Source: Streptomyces aurantiacus (lineage in GTDB: Bacteria; Actinomycetota; Actinomycetes; Streptomycetales; Streptomycetaceae). From it: DNA of 64,000 nt. The translations under genes were made by a program, and so were the position numbers. This document shows positions 10,591 to 18,095 of this stretch, piece by piece. The first letter of the stretch is position 1; the number at the start of each line of letters is the position of its first letter. The notes under the pieces were generated by a model. That model was not told the DNA's origin and ran no database searches. It worked only from the letters and a program-made list of their open reading frames with translations. The DNA lies in assembly GCF_027107535.1 (NCBI RefSeq), contig NZ_CP114283.1, positions 8,804,001 through 8,868,000 on the forward strand, in the 5' to 3' direction.

Positions 10591-11406
10591 TCACGCCGCC
10601 TTCCGTGCGACCGCGAACAGGCGGCGGAACGGGAGGACCGTGCCGTACGGGGCCGCCGGGTAGGCCGTGCGGAGCAGGTCGCGGTACTCGGCGGTGAAGG
10701 CGTCCGCGGCCTCCGGGTCGTCGGCGAGAGCCGTGAGGACGGGGCGCATCCCCGTACCCTTGGACCAGTCGAGGACCGCGTCCTCGCCCCCCAGGAGCTG
10801 CAGGTACGTCGTCTCCCACACGTCCACCTCGCAGCCGAGGCGCGCCAGCCGGTCCAGGTAGACGAGCGGGGCGTGGACCGAGTCCTCGCGGCGGAGGACT
10901 CCGGCCAGGCGGTCCTGCCAGCGGGCGGACGCGGCGAGTTCGCGCATCAGGGCATGCAGGGGCGCGTCGATGTTGTTCGGGACCTGGAAGGCGAAGGTCC
11001 CGCCGGGGGCCAGTGCGTCCAGCCAGCCGGGAAAGGCGTCCAGATGCCCCGGCACCCACTGCAGCGCCGCGTTGGAGACGATCAGGTCGTACGTCTGCGT
11101 GGGCGTCCAGTCCGTGAGGTCCGCGTGGGCGAAGTCCAGCTGTCCGCCGCCGGCCGTGGGGCCCGCGTACGCGCCTGTCCCTGCCAGCATCTGCGGGGAG
11201 TTGTCGTATCCGGTGATGTGCGCGCCCGGCCAGCGCCCGGCGAGCTGGACGGTGACGTTGCCGGGACCGCAGCCCAGGTCGGCGATGCGGGCCGGATCGC
11301 CGGGCAGGACGGGGACGCGGTCGAGCAACTCGGCGAAGGGCCGGGCGCGGTGCTCCGCGTGGCGCAGGTACTGGCCCGGGTCCCAGGTGGGAGTGGTGGC
11401 GGGCAT
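10591..11406 (-). CDS. tam: Trans-aconitate 2-methyltransferase
   Basis: Class I SAM methyltransferase (271 aa). It methylates trans-aconitate, which forms from cis-aconitate and inhibits aconitase. The SAM motif IADLGCGPGNVT is at about residues 42-53, with DNSPQML and SNAALQWVP following. ATG at 11406 with GAGGAGG upstream is the likely start; the frame is open further upstream. It is divergent from a MarR gene. This arrangement matches tam/tamR of S. coelicolor, where TamR represses tam and responds to citrate and aconitate (established knowledge). The assignment rests on that synteny plus the fold. Confidence 0.9.
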   Translation of the reverse strand: MPATTPTWDPGQYLRHAEHRARPFAELLDRVPVLPGDPARIADLGCGPGNVTVQLAGRWPGAHITGYDNSPQMLAGTGAYAGPTAGGGQLDFAHADLTDWTPTQTYDLIVSNAALQWVPGHLDAFPGWLDALAPGGTFAFQVPNNIDAPLHALMRELAASARWQDRLAGVLRREDSVHAPLVYLDRLARLGCEVDVWETTYLQLLGGEDAVLDWSKGTGMRPVLTALADDPEAADAFTAEYRDLLRTAYPAAPYGTVLPFRRLFAVARKAA

Positions 11407-11495
11407 CGGGTCCTCCTCGAGGTCGCGGTCCCGGCGGCGGCCACCGGTGAGGCGGGCAGGCGCCTGCCGGGATGCGTCCACCCTCACACCGTAAC

Positions 11496-11543
11496 TCTCT
11501 CGACGTCAAGAGACTTCACATCAAGAGACTTCATGTCGACACA
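11496..11543. promoter_or_regulatory. Three overlapping TamR-like operator sites between tam and tamR
   Basis: TCTCTCGACGTCAAGAGA (11496-11513) is a near-perfect 18-bp palindrome. Two weaker relatives, AGACTTCACATCAAGAGA (11511-11528) and AGACTTCATGTCGACACA (11526-11543), follow with centres 15 bases apart. A TACACT hexamer at 11549 is seven bases before the tamR ATG, so tamR may be leaderless. Binding here would affect both divergent genes. Confidence 0.65.
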
Positions 11544-11561
11544 ACCACTACACTGATCGTC

Positions 11562-12059
11562 ATGGAGGACGAGGTCGATCGGCTGGTCGCTGCGTGGCGC
11601 CGGGAGCGCCCTGACCTCGACGTGGAACCGCTCGAGGTGCTCAGCCGCGTGAGCAGGCTCGCCCGGCATCTGGACCGCGCACGGCGGATCGCGTTCGCCG
11701 AGCACGCCCTGGAGCCCTGGGAGTTCGACGTGCTCACCTCGCTGCGGCGGGCGGGGGCCCCGTACCAGCTCTCCCCCGGCCAGCTCCTCACCCAGACCCT
11801 CGTCACCTCGGGCACGATGACGAACCGTATCGACCGGCTCGCGAAGAAGGGCCTGGTCGAGCGGCTCCCCGACCCCAGCGACCGGCGGGGCGTGCTCGTG
11901 CGCCTCACCGAGGAGGGCCGCGACCGCGCCGACCAGGCGCTCGCCGGACTCCTCGACCAGGAGCGGGCGATCCTCGCGGAACTGAGCCGCGGCCAGCGCG
12001 GCGAACTGGCCGGGCTGCTACGCCAGTTGACCGCCCCGTTCGACAACATCCCGGGTTAG
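11562..12059 (+). CDS. tamR: MarR-family regulator TamR
   Basis: A 165-aa winged-helix regulator of the MarR family. The recognition region is at about residues 75-105 (LVTSGTMTNRIDRLAKKGLVERLP) and the wing has DPSDRRGVLVRL. The N-terminal helix carrying WRRERPDLD fits the PecS/UrtA-like subgroup to which TamR belongs. TamR of S. coelicolor loses DNA affinity with citrate, cis- and trans-aconitate or isocitrate and also acts on aconitase (known for the homologue). ATG at 11562 begins the conserved protein. The 3' end overlaps the convergent LuxR gene by 42 bases. Confidence 0.88.
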   Translation: MEDEVDRLVAAWRRERPDLDVEPLEVLSRVSRLARHLDRARRIAFAEHALEPWEFDVLTSLRRAGAPYQLSPGQLLTQTLVTSGTMTNRIDRLAKKGLVERLPDPSDRRGVLVRLTEEGRDRADQALAGLLDQERAILAELSRGQRGELAGLLRQLTAPFDNIPG

Positions 12060-12785
12060 GTCGACCGGACCGACCCCGGCACGGCGGGCCAGCGCCACGG
12101 CCGCCAGCGTCGAGTGCACGCCCAGTTTCCCCAGCACGTTCTGCATGTGGGTGCGGACCGTGTGCGGGGAGAGGAACAGCCGCTCGGCTACGGCCTTGCG
12201 CCCGAGTCCGGCCACCATGCAGCGCAGCACCTCGCGCTCGCGCGGGGTCAGCGACTCCACCAGCCGCTCGCTCTCGGTGCGGTGCTTGCGGGCGGCGGTC
12301 AGTTCACGCAGGACGCCGGTGAGCAGGGCGGGCGGCAGGTGCGTCTCGTCCCGCAGCACACCCCGGATGACGGTCAGCAGCCGGGACAGCGAACAGTCCT
12401 TGGCGACCCAGCCCGAGGCGCCCGCCTGGAGCGCGAGTGCCGCTCGGCGCGAATCGTCCTTCTCGGCGAGCACGACGGTACGGACGCCGGGCTGGCCCGA
12501 ACGGACGCCCGCCACCAGCGAGATGCCGTCGACCAGGCCTTCTTCGTTGCTGTCGTGCACGGGCACGGCAGGGCGGGCGCCCGGCACGTTGCCGCCGAGG
12601 TCGGCGTCGACGAGCAGCACGTCGAATCTGCGGCCTTCCGCGACCGCCCGCTCCAGGCAGCGCAGCGCGGCGGGGCCGCTGCCGGCCGCGGAGACGTCGA
12701 CGTCGGGCTCCGCCGCCAGGGCGGCTGCGAGCGACTCGGCGAAGATACGGTGGTCGTCGACGACCAGGACACGGATGCGAACCAC
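12018..12785 (-). CDS. NarL/LuxR-type response regulator, no partner kinase nearby
   Basis: Receiver plus LuxR helix-turn-helix (255 aa). The receiver opens MVRIRVLVVDDH with the acidic pair D10-D11 and a phosphoacceptor-type Asp60 (FDVLLVDADL). After that strand sits an unusual insert of about 24 residues (GGNVPGARPAVPVHDSNEEG). The Lys of the switch region is present (SGWVAKD). The DNA-binding end is SLTPREREVLRCMVAGLGRKAVAERLFLSPHTVRTH. The frame is open upstream, but GTG at 12785 with a G-rich site gives the family start. No histidine kinase is encoded in the window. It has a partner-like relative at 17132-17842 on the far side of the gal operon. Confidence 0.88.
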   Translation of the reverse strand: MVRIRVLVVDDHRIFAESLAAALAAEPDVDVSAAGSGPAALRCLERAVAEGRRFDVLLVDADLGGNVPGARPAVPVHDSNEEGLVDGISLVAGVRSGQPGVRTVVLAEKDDSRRAALALQAGASGWVAKDCSLSRLLTVIRGVLRDETHLPPALLTGVLRELTAARKHRTESERLVESLTPREREVLRCMVAGLGRKAVAERLFLSPHTVRTHMQNVLGKLGVHSTLAAVALARRAGVGPVDLTRDVVERGGQLA

Positions 12786-12951
12786 TGAAACCCCCACTGG
12801 TCGGGGGACGGACCGTCGCGGGTACGGCGCCCGAGGTGATCCCGAGCCTCCTGTCGACTCGGAAAACGGGGTACCGCACAGTCCGCACGGCCGCCGCCGT
12901 GCTGGAACTGCTACCCCCACTCCGGGCGTCGTACCCGACTGTCTCGCCCCC

Positions 12952-12981
12952 TGAGCAGCACCGGCCCCCACCGGTGCTGCT
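12952..12981. terminator. Perfect 12-bp hairpin in a divergent intergenic region
   Basis: GAGCAGCACCGG and CCGGTGCTGCTC pair around a six-base loop. It lies in the 273-base gap between the divergent LuxR gene (minus) and acetyltransferase gene (plus). It could insulate the two promoters or be a leader hairpin of the LuxR transcript. Nothing else was recognised in this gap. Confidence 0.5.
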
Positions 12982-13058
12982 CATCAGAGTACGGCTGGGC
13001 GCCGGGAGCGGAAGGTGATTTGCAGAACTGATTGGCCAGCGCGTTTATGGTGAGCCGT

Positions 13059-13502
13059 ATGTTTCGTATTGAGACAGAAGTCGACAAAGAGCGTAGCCAA
13101 TTCCTGCGATCACGGCTGCGGGAGGGCAATACGGCCGCTTCTCCCGTGCTGCGTTCGCTGCGCGGAACGCCTGGTGAACGGGAAGTTCCGCTCCAGGTCT
13201 GGGCGTTGGAGGAGGACGGCCGGGTCGCCGGCGGGCTGGTCGGGCACACCTGGGCGACGTGGCTCCATGTCGCCTACCTGTGGGTCGACGAACGCCATCG
13301 CGGGTCCGGGCTCGGGTCGCATCTGCTGTCCCGGGCGGAAGATCTGGCGCACTCGTCACGGGGTTGCCGGGCCGTGCGCCTGGAGACGTGGGACTTCCAG
13401 GCGCCGGACTTCTACCGCAAACAGGGCTACGAGGTGGTGTGCGTGGTCCCCGACTATCCGCCGGGGATCACGGAGTACACGCTGACGAAGCGGCTGCCCT
13501 GA
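13059..13502 (+). CDS. GNAT-family N-acetyltransferase
   Basis: A 147-aa GNAT protein. Motif A is LWVDERHRGSGLGSHLLSRAEDLA (the R/QxxGxG/A acetyl-CoA loop as RGSGLG), followed by VRLETWDFQAPDFYRKQGYEVV, the usual fourth motif. The substrate is unknown. Three in-frame starts lie close together (13032, 13047, 13059); ATG at 13059 is preferred because GGTGAG lies five bases before it. It ends 26 bases before the convergent galK stop. Confidence 0.85.
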   Translation: MFRIETEVDKERSQFLRSRLREGNTAASPVLRSLRGTPGEREVPLQVWALEEDGRVAGGLVGHTWATWLHVAYLWVDERHRGSGLGSHLLSRAEDLAHSSRGCRAVRLETWDFQAPDFYRKQGYEVVCVVPDYPPGITEYTLTKRLP

Positions 13503-13528
13503 GACTGACGGGCTGACCCTTCGGCCCG

Positions 13529-14692
13529 TCAGGCCACCCGCCGGGCCCCCGCGGACGGCACCGCGGGGAACACCCGCGGCGCGGTGTACCCCGCCGCCGC
13601 GAACGCTTCCTCGACCGCCTTGGTGACCGTGTCCGCGTCCGCGGCCTCGACCAGCACGACCGCCGAGCCCCCGAAACCGCCGCCCGTCATACGGGCCCCG
13701 AGAGCCCCGGCCTGGTTCGCCGTGGAGACGACGAGGTCCAGCTCCGGGCACGAGATGCGCAGATCGTCGCGCAGTGAGGCGTGGCCGGCCGTCAGGACGG
13801 GCCCGATCGCACGGACGTCCCCCGCGTCGAGGAGCGCGATGACCTGCTCGACCCGGTGGTCGTCCGAGACCACGTGCCGCACGTATCGCCGTACCCGCTC
13901 GTCGGAGAGACGGGCGAGGGCCGCGTCGAGGTCCTCGTGGGGAAGGTCCCGCAGGAAGGGGACGCCGAGCTGTCGCGCCCCCTCCTCGCAGCCCTCCCGC
14001 CGCTCCGCGTACGCGCCGTCGCCCAGCGCGTGCTTCACCCGGCTGTCGACGACCAGCAGTTGCAGCCCCTGGGCCGGCAGGTCGAACGGGACCTGCCGGA
14101 TCGACAGGTCGCGGCAGTCTAGGTGCAGGGCGTTGCCCTCCGTGCAGCAGGCGGACGCCGTCTGGTCCATGACCCCGCAGGGCACGCCCACGAAGTCGTT
14201 CTCCGCGCGCTGCGCGGCGCGGGCCAGCTCGGGGCCGGTGAGCCCGAGGCCGAACAGGTCGTTCAGGGCCAGTGCCGTGACCACCTCGAGCGCCGCCGAG
14301 GAGGACAGGCCGGCGCCCGTCGGGACCGTCGACGCGAGGTGGATGTCCGCGCCGGTGACGGCGTGACCCGCCTCGCGCAGGACCCAGACGACACCCGCGG
14401 GGTAGGCCGCCCAGCTCGTGTTCGTCAGTGGCGCCAGCTCGTCGACGTGCAGTTCGACGACGGGGCCCTCGATGTCCGCCGAGTGGATGCGCAGCACGCC
14501 GTCGTCGCGTCGCGAGACCGCCGCGACCGCGGTGTGCGGCAGCGCGAGCGGCATGACGAAGCCCTCGTTGAAGTCGGTGTACTCGCCGATCAGGTTGACC
14601 CGGCCGGGGGCCGCCCAGATCCCGTCGGGGGCCGTACCGTACAGCTTCTCGAAGCCGTCACGGACCTGCTGCTCCGCCTGCTCTGCCGCCAC
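13529..14692 (-). CDS. galK: Galactokinase
   Basis: First step of the Leloir pathway: ATP-dependent phosphorylation of galactose to galactose-1-phosphate. A GHMP kinase of 387 aa with the galactokinase signature GRVNLIGEYTDFNEG (about 29-43), the ATP loop PTGAGLSSSAALE, and the third motif TGGGFGGSA. GTG at 14692 shares one base with the galE stop (TAGTG) and has AAGGAG upstream; a longer frame exists but is unlikely. It is the last gene of galT-galE-galK. Confidence 0.96.
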   Translation of the reverse strand: MAAEQAEQQVRDGFEKLYGTAPDGIWAAPGRVNLIGEYTDFNEGFVMPLALPHTAVAAVSRRDDGVLRIHSADIEGPVVELHVDELAPLTNTSWAAYPAGVVWVLREAGHAVTGADIHLASTVPTGAGLSSSAALEVVTALALNDLFGLGLTGPELARAAQRAENDFVGVPCGVMDQTASACCTEGNALHLDCRDLSIRQVPFDLPAQGLQLLVVDSRVKHALGDGAYAERREGCEEGARQLGVPFLRDLPHEDLDAALARLSDERVRRYVRHVVSDDHRVEQVIALLDAGDVRAIGPVLTAGHASLRDDLRISCPELDLVVSTANQAGALGARMTGGGFGGSAVVLVEAADADTVTKAVEEAFAAAGYTAPRVFPAVPSAGARRVA

Positions 14693-15681
14693 TACTGCTC
14701 CTTCGACTTCGCGGTGCTCTGCTGCGCGACGTGCTGCGCGAACTCCCATGCGTCCGCGACGATTCCCGCGAGGTCCGCGCGGGACGGGTTCCAGCCGAGT
14801 CGCTCGCGGGCCGTGGCCGCGGAGGCGACGAGGACCGCCGGGTCGCCGGCCCTGCGCGGGGCCGCGACCTCGGGGATCGCGTGCCCGGTCACCTTGCGGA
14901 CCGTCTCGACGACCTCGCGGACCGAGAAGCCGTTGCCGTTGCCGAGGTTGCAGATCAGGTGCTCGCCCGGCTGCGCGGCGGCGACCGCCAGCAGGTGGGC
15001 CTCCGCGAGGTCGGCCACGTGGATGTAGTCGCGGACGCAGGTGCCGTCGGGCGTCGGGTAGTCGTCGCCGTAGACGGAGATGGCGTCGCGGCGGCCCTGG
15101 GCGACCTGGAGGACGAGCGGGATGAGGTGCGACTCGGGGTCGTGCCGCTCACCGCAGGAGCCGTACGCGCCCGCCACGTTGAAGTAGCGCAGCGAGACGG
15201 CGGCCAGGCCGTGCGCGGCCGCCTCACCCGTGATCATGTGGTCGACGGCGAGCTTCGAGGCGCCGTATGGGTTCGTCGGGGACGTCGGCGCGGACTCGAC
15301 GATCGGGGTCGTCTCCGGCTCGCCGTACGTCGCCGCCGTGGAGGAGAAGACCAGCTTGCGGACGCCCGTCTCGCGCATGGCGGCGAGCAGTGCCATCGTG
15401 CCGCCGACGTTGTTGTCCCAGTACTTCTCGGGCTTCACGACCGACTCGCCGACCTGCGAGAACGCGGCGAAGTGCAGCACGGCGTCGAAGGAGTCGTCCA
15501 GCCACTTGGCGGCGTCGCGGATGTCGCCCTCGACGAACGAGGCGCCCGCCGGGACGCCCTCGCGGAATCCGGTGGAGAGGTTGTCGAGGACGGTCACCTC
15601 GTGGCCCGCCTCCAGCAGGTGCTGGGCGACCACACTGCCCACATAGCCCGCACCGCCGGTGACCAGGTACTTCCCGCTCAT
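14692..15681 (-). CDS. galE: UDP-glucose 4-epimerase
   Basis: Interconverts UDP-galactose and UDP-glucose, closing the Leloir pathway and supplying UDP-Gal. An extended SDR enzyme of 329 aa: NAD-binding [19 protein letters not shown] at residues 7-25, catalytic SSTAATYGE, and the YxxxK motif in [15 protein letters not shown] at 15681 overlaps the galT stop (ATGA). It is the middle gene of the operon. Confidence 0.96.
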   Translation of the reverse strand: MSGKYLVTGGAGYVGSVVAQHLLEAGHEVTVLDNLSTGFREGVPAGASFVEGDIRDAAKWLDDSFDAVLHFAAFSQVGESVVKPEKYWDNNVGGTMALLAAMRETGVRKLVFSSTAATYGEPETTPIVESAPTSPTNPYGASKLAVDHMITGEAAAHGLAAVSLRYFNVAGAYGSCGERHDPESHLIPLVLQVAQGRRDAISVYGDDYPTPDGTCVRDYIHVADLAEAHLLAVAAAQPGEHLICNLGNGNGFSVREVVETVRKVTGHAIPEVAAPRRAGDPAVLVASAATARERLGWNPSRADLAGIVADAWEFAQHVAQQSTAKSKEQ

Positions 15682-16739
15682 GAACTCGCTACCTCTCGCA
15701 GTCGCTGGGCCGCGGACTCCGGCGGCACGTCGTTGATGAACACACTCATGCCGGACTCGGAACCCGCGAGGAACTTCAGCTTGCCGGACGTACGGCGGAT
15801 GGTGAAAAGCTCGAGGTGGAGGGCGAAGTCCTCACGCACCACACCGTCGAACTCCTCCAGCGTGCCGAACGGCGCCTGGTGCCAGGCCGAGATGTACGGC
15901 GTCGGAGGCTCACCTTCGCCGAAGATCCGGTCGAAGCGCCTCAACAGTTCCAGATAGACCTTGGGGAACTCTGTGCGCGCGTCCTCGTCGAGGCCCAGCA
16001 GGTCCGCGACCCGGCGGCGCGGGTAGAGGTGCACCTCGTACGGCCAGTGCGCGGTGTACGGCACGAAGGCCACCCAGTGCTCGGTCTCCAGCACGACCCG
16101 CTCGCCGGCCAGCTCCCGCTCCAGCACGGCGTCGAAGAGGTTCTCCCCGCCCGTGGCCTCCTTGTGCGCCGCCAGCGAGCGGAGCATCAGGGCCGTCCGC
16201 GGCGTGGTGAAGGGGTACGCGTAGATCTGGCCGTGCGGGTGGCCGAGGGTCACGCCGATCTCGGCGCCGCGGTTCTCGAAGCAGAACACCTGCTCCACGG
16301 AGGGGAGGTTGGACAGCTCGGCCGTGCGGTCGGTCCACGCCTCCAGGACCAGGCCCGCCTGCTCCTCGGTGAGACCGGCGAAGGAGACGTCGTGGTCCGA
16401 GGTGAAGCAGACGACCTCGCACCGGCCGGAGTCCCCGGCCAGCGACGGGAAGCGGTTCTCGAACACCGCGACGTCGTACGAGGAGTCCGGGATCTCGCTG
16501 AGCCGGTCGCCTTCGGAGGGGCACAGCGGGCACTCGTCCGCCGGCGGGTGGTAGGTGCGGCCCTGACGGTGCGAGGCGATGGCCACCGCGTCACCGAGGA
16601 GCGGGTCGCGCCGTACCTCCGAGGTGGTGACCGTCCGGTCGAGCGGGCGCCGGTCCACCGCGTCGCGCACCGTGTCGTCGCGCGAGTCGTAGTAGATGAG
16701 CTCGCGACCGTCGGCCAGCCGGGTCGAGGTCTTCTTCAC
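15678..16739 (-). CDS. galT: Galactose-1-phosphate uridylyltransferase
   Basis: Transfers UMP from UDP-glucose to galactose-1-phosphate. The 353-aa HIT-superfamily protein has the zinc-binding [17 protein letters not shown], and the catalytic [11 protein letters not shown] with the nucleophilic His. GTG at 16739 has GGGGAG upstream. It is the first gene of galT-galE-galK, the same order as the S. coelicolor and S. lividans gal operon, whose promoter galP1 is galactose-induced and glucose-repressed (known). Confidence 0.96.
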   Translation of the reverse strand: MKKTSTRLADGRELIYYDSRDDTVRDAVDRRPLDRTVTTSEVRRDPLLGDAVAIASHRQGRTYHPPADECPLCPSEGDRLSEIPDSSYDVAVFENRFPSLAGDSGRCEVVCFTSDHDVSFAGLTEEQAGLVLEAWTDRTAELSNLPSVEQVFCFENRGAEIGVTLGHPHGQIYAYPFTTPRTALMLRSLAAHKEATGGENLFDAVLERELAGERVVLETEHWVAFVPYTAHWPYEVHLYPRRRVADLLGLDEDARTEFPKVYLELLRRFDRIFGEGEPPTPYISAWHQAPFGTLEEFDGVVREDFALHLELFTIRRTSGKLKFLAGSESGMSVFINDVPPESAAQRLREVASS

Positions 16740-16747
16740 GCCGGACT

Positions 16748-16848
16748 CCCCATCCGTACCCGATCAAACCAACAAACAGAACCGAACACATCAAACCACA
16801 AATCCCCACGCCCGTCATCACCACAACCAAACAAAGAACACCAAATGA
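16748..16848 (-). promoter_or_regulatory. Strand-asymmetric G+T-rich tract upstream of galT
   Basis: Directly upstream of galT the coding strand is about 80% G+T over about 100 bases, unlike any other stretch here. It carries repeated TTTG words and two copies of TGGTTTGAT 27 bases apart (plus-strand ATCAAACCA at 16763 and 16790). The gal operon promoter of related species is known to use repeated hexamers, so this is the likely galP1-type control region. The exact promoter hexamers are not clear. Confidence 0.5.
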
Positions 16849-17131
16849 GGTGGGTGGTGGTGTCGCGGTCTCCAGGGTCGTCGCGAGGGTCGCCGGGACC
16901 ACCGCGTCCGGTGCCGGCCCGCGTGGACCGGAGCGTGTCGACAACGGTCGCCGACGGGCCGGGGCGGGCCGGGGCCCGACGCCGGCCGACCGAAGCAGGC
17001 ACCACCGAACAGCGAACAGCGCGAGGCCCCTCGGCCCGCGTCGGGGCACGCGTGAAGCGAGCGAGCGACCGATCACCCGCACCGTACGTACGCCCGCCCC
17101 GCGGTGAACAGTCCCCGCGGGCAGGAGTGCG
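16849..17131. other. Gap between galT control region and LuxR gene
   Basis: About 283 bases of ordinary high-GC sequence with no convincing gene, RNA or hairpin. A hydrophobic stretch that can be read on the minus strand across 16740-16850 runs into galT out of frame and follows from the G/T composition. Confidence 0.5.
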
Positions 17132-17842
17132 CTAGGCGTCCTGCCCCGGCCCCGCTTCCGGCACCGAGTGCGAAGGCACCGGGCCCGCCCGGTCGAGCAG
17201 GCCGGTCCGGGCCGCCAGCGCGGCGGCCTCCAGCCGGGACCCGACGCCCAGCTTCATCAGCACGCGCTGTACGTGGGTGCGCGCGGTGCTGGGAGCTATG
17301 CCCATGCCCGCCGCGATGAGCCGTGTGTCCTCGCCGTCGGCCACCCGCACCAGTACCTCCACCTCCCGCGGCGTCAGCATCTGGAGCAGCCGCTGGCCCT
17401 CGTCGTCGGGCTGCGCGGCCGGGTTGAGGAGCTCGCTGAAGGCACCCTGCAGGAGCTGGGGCGCCACGGCCGCCTCCCCCGCGCGGGCCTTCATGATGGC
17501 CCGCTCGACCCCTTCTATCCGCTCGTCGTGCCGTACGTAACCGGAGGCACCGGCGGCGAACGCGGCGGCGATGCCCCGCGGGTTGGGCACCGGTCCGAGG
17601 ACCAGCACCGCGACCTGCGGCCGCTCCCGCTTGATCTTCACGATCGGATCGAAGATGCCCGGTTCGGCGGGCGAAGCCGTGCCCAGCAGGCACACCTCCG
17701 GCGCCCTGGTGATCACCAGCTCCGCCGCCCCCGCGGCGGGCGCGGCCGCTGCCAGCACCCGGTGCCCGCGCAGCTTCAGGGCCGAGGCCAGTGCCTCGGC
17801 GAGCAGTCGGTGGTCGTCGACCACCATGAGCCGCACTCCCAT
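17132..17842 (-). CDS. LuxR-type orphan regulator with degenerate receiver
   Basis: A 236-aa protein built like a NarL response regulator. The receiver starts MGVRLMVVDDHRLL (acidic pair D9-D10), but the phosphoacceptor position reads EVCLLGTA, with Gly54 where Asp is expected. The switch Lys is replaced in GYVRHDE. The C-terminal LuxR domain is intact (MLTPREVEVLVRVADGEDTRLIAAGMGIAPSTARTHVQRVLMKLG). It therefore probably works without phosphorylation. ATG at 17842 is preferred over an upstream in-frame start at 17890 because it gives the normal receiver start. It is adjacent to, but transcribed separately from, the gal operon. Confidence 0.87.
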   Translation of the reverse strand: MGVRLMVVDDHRLLAEALASALKLRGHRVLAAAAPAAGAAELVITRAPEVCLLGTASPAEPGIFDPIVKIKRERPQVAVLVLGPVPNPRGIAAAFAAGASGYVRHDERIEGVERAIMKARAGEAAVAPQLLQGAFSELLNPAAQPDDEGQRLLQMLTPREVEVLVRVADGEDTRLIAAGMGIAPSTARTHVQRVLMKLGVGSRLEAAALAARTGLLDRAGPVPSHSVPEAGPGQDA

Positions 17843-18021
17843 CGAGCCCAACCCCCCAGTCCCCCCACGGTTCCCCACTGGAAACCCCATGGAATCGGAG
17901 CCCCCCGGCTCTCCATCCCCCGGAAGCTACACGCTTGTTCGACGTTGCGCTTCCCCTACTGGAGAGAAGTGCCCCGGATTACCGAAATTCCTCGCATTCG
18001 CGAGTGATGGGGGGTACGAGA

Positions 18022-18053
18022 ACGGCTCCGCCCCTGAGCAGGGACGGAGCCGT
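18022..18053 (-). terminator. Terminator after the first beta-propeller gene
   Basis: A 9-bp stem ACGGCTCCG/CGGAGCCGT enclosing CCCT/AGGG, located 43 bases past the stop codon of the 18096-19949 gene. The rest of the 253-base gap (17843-18095) shows no gene. Confidence 0.75.
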
Positions 18054-18095
18054 GATCGACGGACGAACGCCTGATCGGCGCGCGCCTCGGCGGGA

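Noticed and set aside
16591..17082. Hydrophobic open frame on the minus strand upstream of galT that could encode a small membrane protein
   Set aside because: It runs out of frame deep into galT, lacks a ribosome binding site, and its Val/Leu/Gly/Cys content follows from the G+T-rich DNA tract.
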